A stretch of 64,000 nucleotides of DNA from Auanema rhodensis (taxonomy: Eukaryota; Nematoda; Chromadorea; Rhabditida; Rhabditidae), in NCBI GenBank assembly GCA_964057225.1, contig OZ059899.1, forward strand, positions 14,144,501 through 14,208,500, in the 5' to 3' direction. Both the position numbers and the translations under genes were made by a program. Positions 63,014 through 64,000 of the stretch are shown here, piece by piece. Every line of letters begins with the position of its first letter. The first letter of the stretch is position 1. The notes beneath the pieces were generated by a model. It made no database searches, had not been told where the DNA came from, and saw nothing but the letters and a program-made list of their open reading frames with translations.

Positions 63014-63653
63014 ATGATTATTGTACTTATTATTATATTTGGAATATCACCTTGGTATCCTCCTCCAGGAGAATCAACCGAAGAGGTAAGTCTTTTCAGT
63101 CAATTTAGTGTTCTTTTTTCTTTCTGATATCTTTCTCTTTCTCTCCCTCTCTCTCTTTCTCTATATCTCTTGTTTAGCCTAGCTTTTCTGACAATCAACT
63201 CGATTGTTCTGAATCTTTCTGGGCATCTTGGAGTGAATGGAATGCATGTCCAACAACATGCGGCTCATGCGGTCAACGACACCGCTTACGTATATGCAAT
63301 AGGCCATCCCCAACTTGCAGATGTACTGGGTGTGTGATCATACAAACTATACTATATCATATAGTTAAATTGAAATCATATACGCATCTTGGAAAAGACA
63401 GCTAACTGAAACTTCAAAAATAAACTTGAAAAAGCCTTCGAAAATTGGATAAACTTTCAGGTTGATGTCTCTTCCAAATGTGGTAGTGAAATATTTATTT
63501 TTAAAAATTCTAATCATATATATTTTTATTTTTAGATCATCATTTGAGAAACAACACTGTAATACATTGGTATGTAGGTATCCTGCTACGCCATGTTGCT
63601 CAGGTTTTCAACCAGGCTCTCGCAGATCCCAATTTCACTGTTTAAAAGTATAA
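63014..63653 (+). CDS. Small secreted protein with one thrombospondin type-1 repeat
   Basis: Exons 63014-63085, 63178-63329 and 63536-63653 join in frame to 113 residues. The N-terminus (MIIVLIIIFGISPWYPPPGE) is short and hydrophobic: a weak signal peptide or anchor. Exon 2 holds the TSP1 core: FWASWSEWNACPTTCGSCGQ, then R-x-R, then ICN, with the WxxW tryptophans, a Cys-x(3)-Cys and downstream Cys residues. Exon 3 adds a Cys-rich tail ending FHCLKV and TAA. TSP1 repeats occur in extracellular matrix and guidance proteins. With only one repeat and no other domain, the target is unknown. A longer gene with upstream exons is possible. AATAAA follows at 63728. Confidence 0.75.
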
Positions 63654-64000
63654 AAGTATAAACTTTAACAGAATAATGCTTATATATGTATATTTGAAAT
63701 ATAATTCTTTATGTTTTTATAATATATAATAAAATATTTTGGAATTTATAAGTAAAATCATAGGTAAATATATATTTATTTGTATGTAAATAATATAAAA
63801 TATGTTTATTAATTTCTTATTTATTCATATAGTTTGGTTTTTTTTATATAATAATTTATATATTATATATAATATATAGCTTATCTGCTTGTCTAATGTG
63901 AAAAAATTCAGATAGAACATAGCTATTCAGGCTGATTCATGCTCTTTCTCAATAGCATCATGCTCATTCCATACGGCTTGTTGTTCTTGCTACAATTCAA
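63654..64000. other. Right flank
   Basis: AT-rich to about 63890, then less AT-rich sequence running off the window. No gene seen. Confidence 0.5.
63728..63733 (+). terminator. Candidate poly(A) signal of the TSP1-repeat gene
   Basis: AATAAA 75 bases after the stop codon in a very AT-rich flank, where chance matches are common. Confidence 0.35.

Overview
The window reads as nuclear DNA of a small-genome invertebrate, most likely a nematode. It is AT-rich, rich in (GA/CT)n microsatellites, and its genes carry many introns of about 40-60 bases bounded by GT and (T)TTTCAG. The proteins look like animal, and in part nematode, families: a CBP-1-type acetyltransferase of about 2,060 residues, and a cys-loop channel that resembles the nematode MOD-1/ACC/LGC chloride-channel group. 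I cannot name the species. No bacterial operons, CRISPR array, rRNA or tRNA genes were seen.

Left part, minus strand. The 5' half of a lis-1 (PAFAH1B1) gene (84-1459) runs off the left edge. Upstream of it lies a complete Prospero-class homeobox gene (pros-1; 12 coding exons, 4109-9353, 638 residues) with a 5'UTR exon to about 9576 and a candidate poly(A) signal at 3889-3894.

Middle part. About 9.6-38.5 kb is a gene-poor stretch of roughly 29 kb, filled with GA/CT tracts, trinucleotide runs and scattered promoter-like motif clusters. This is the sort of landscape expected around a developmental regulator such as Prospero. It contains a CTCF-consensus match, perfect CRE palindromes, a 15-base match to let-7 and a few weak small-ORF candidates. 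Near its right end (38.5 kb) is a possible two-exon secreted-peptide gene.

Right part, plus strand. cbp-1 (40830-48674) has 37 exons that join without a frame break and encode TAZ1, KIX, bromodomain, RING/PHD, KAT11 acetyltransferase, ZZ, TAZ2, a polyglutamine tract and an NCBD. Downstream, the 3' end of cbp-1 and its flank have been duplicated in tandem. The second copy (51153-52428) holds a dead copy of the NCBD exons. The next gene is a cys-loop anion channel (57281 to about 59637 or 60664). Last is a small secreted protein with one thrombospondin type-1 repeat (63014-63653).

The identified genes cover dynein regulation (lis-1), neural fate transcription (pros-1), transcriptional coactivation (cbp-1) and fast inhibitory signalling (the channel). 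They are neighbours, not a pathway. All exon maps were made by hand from splice signals and protein similarity, with no transcript evidence.
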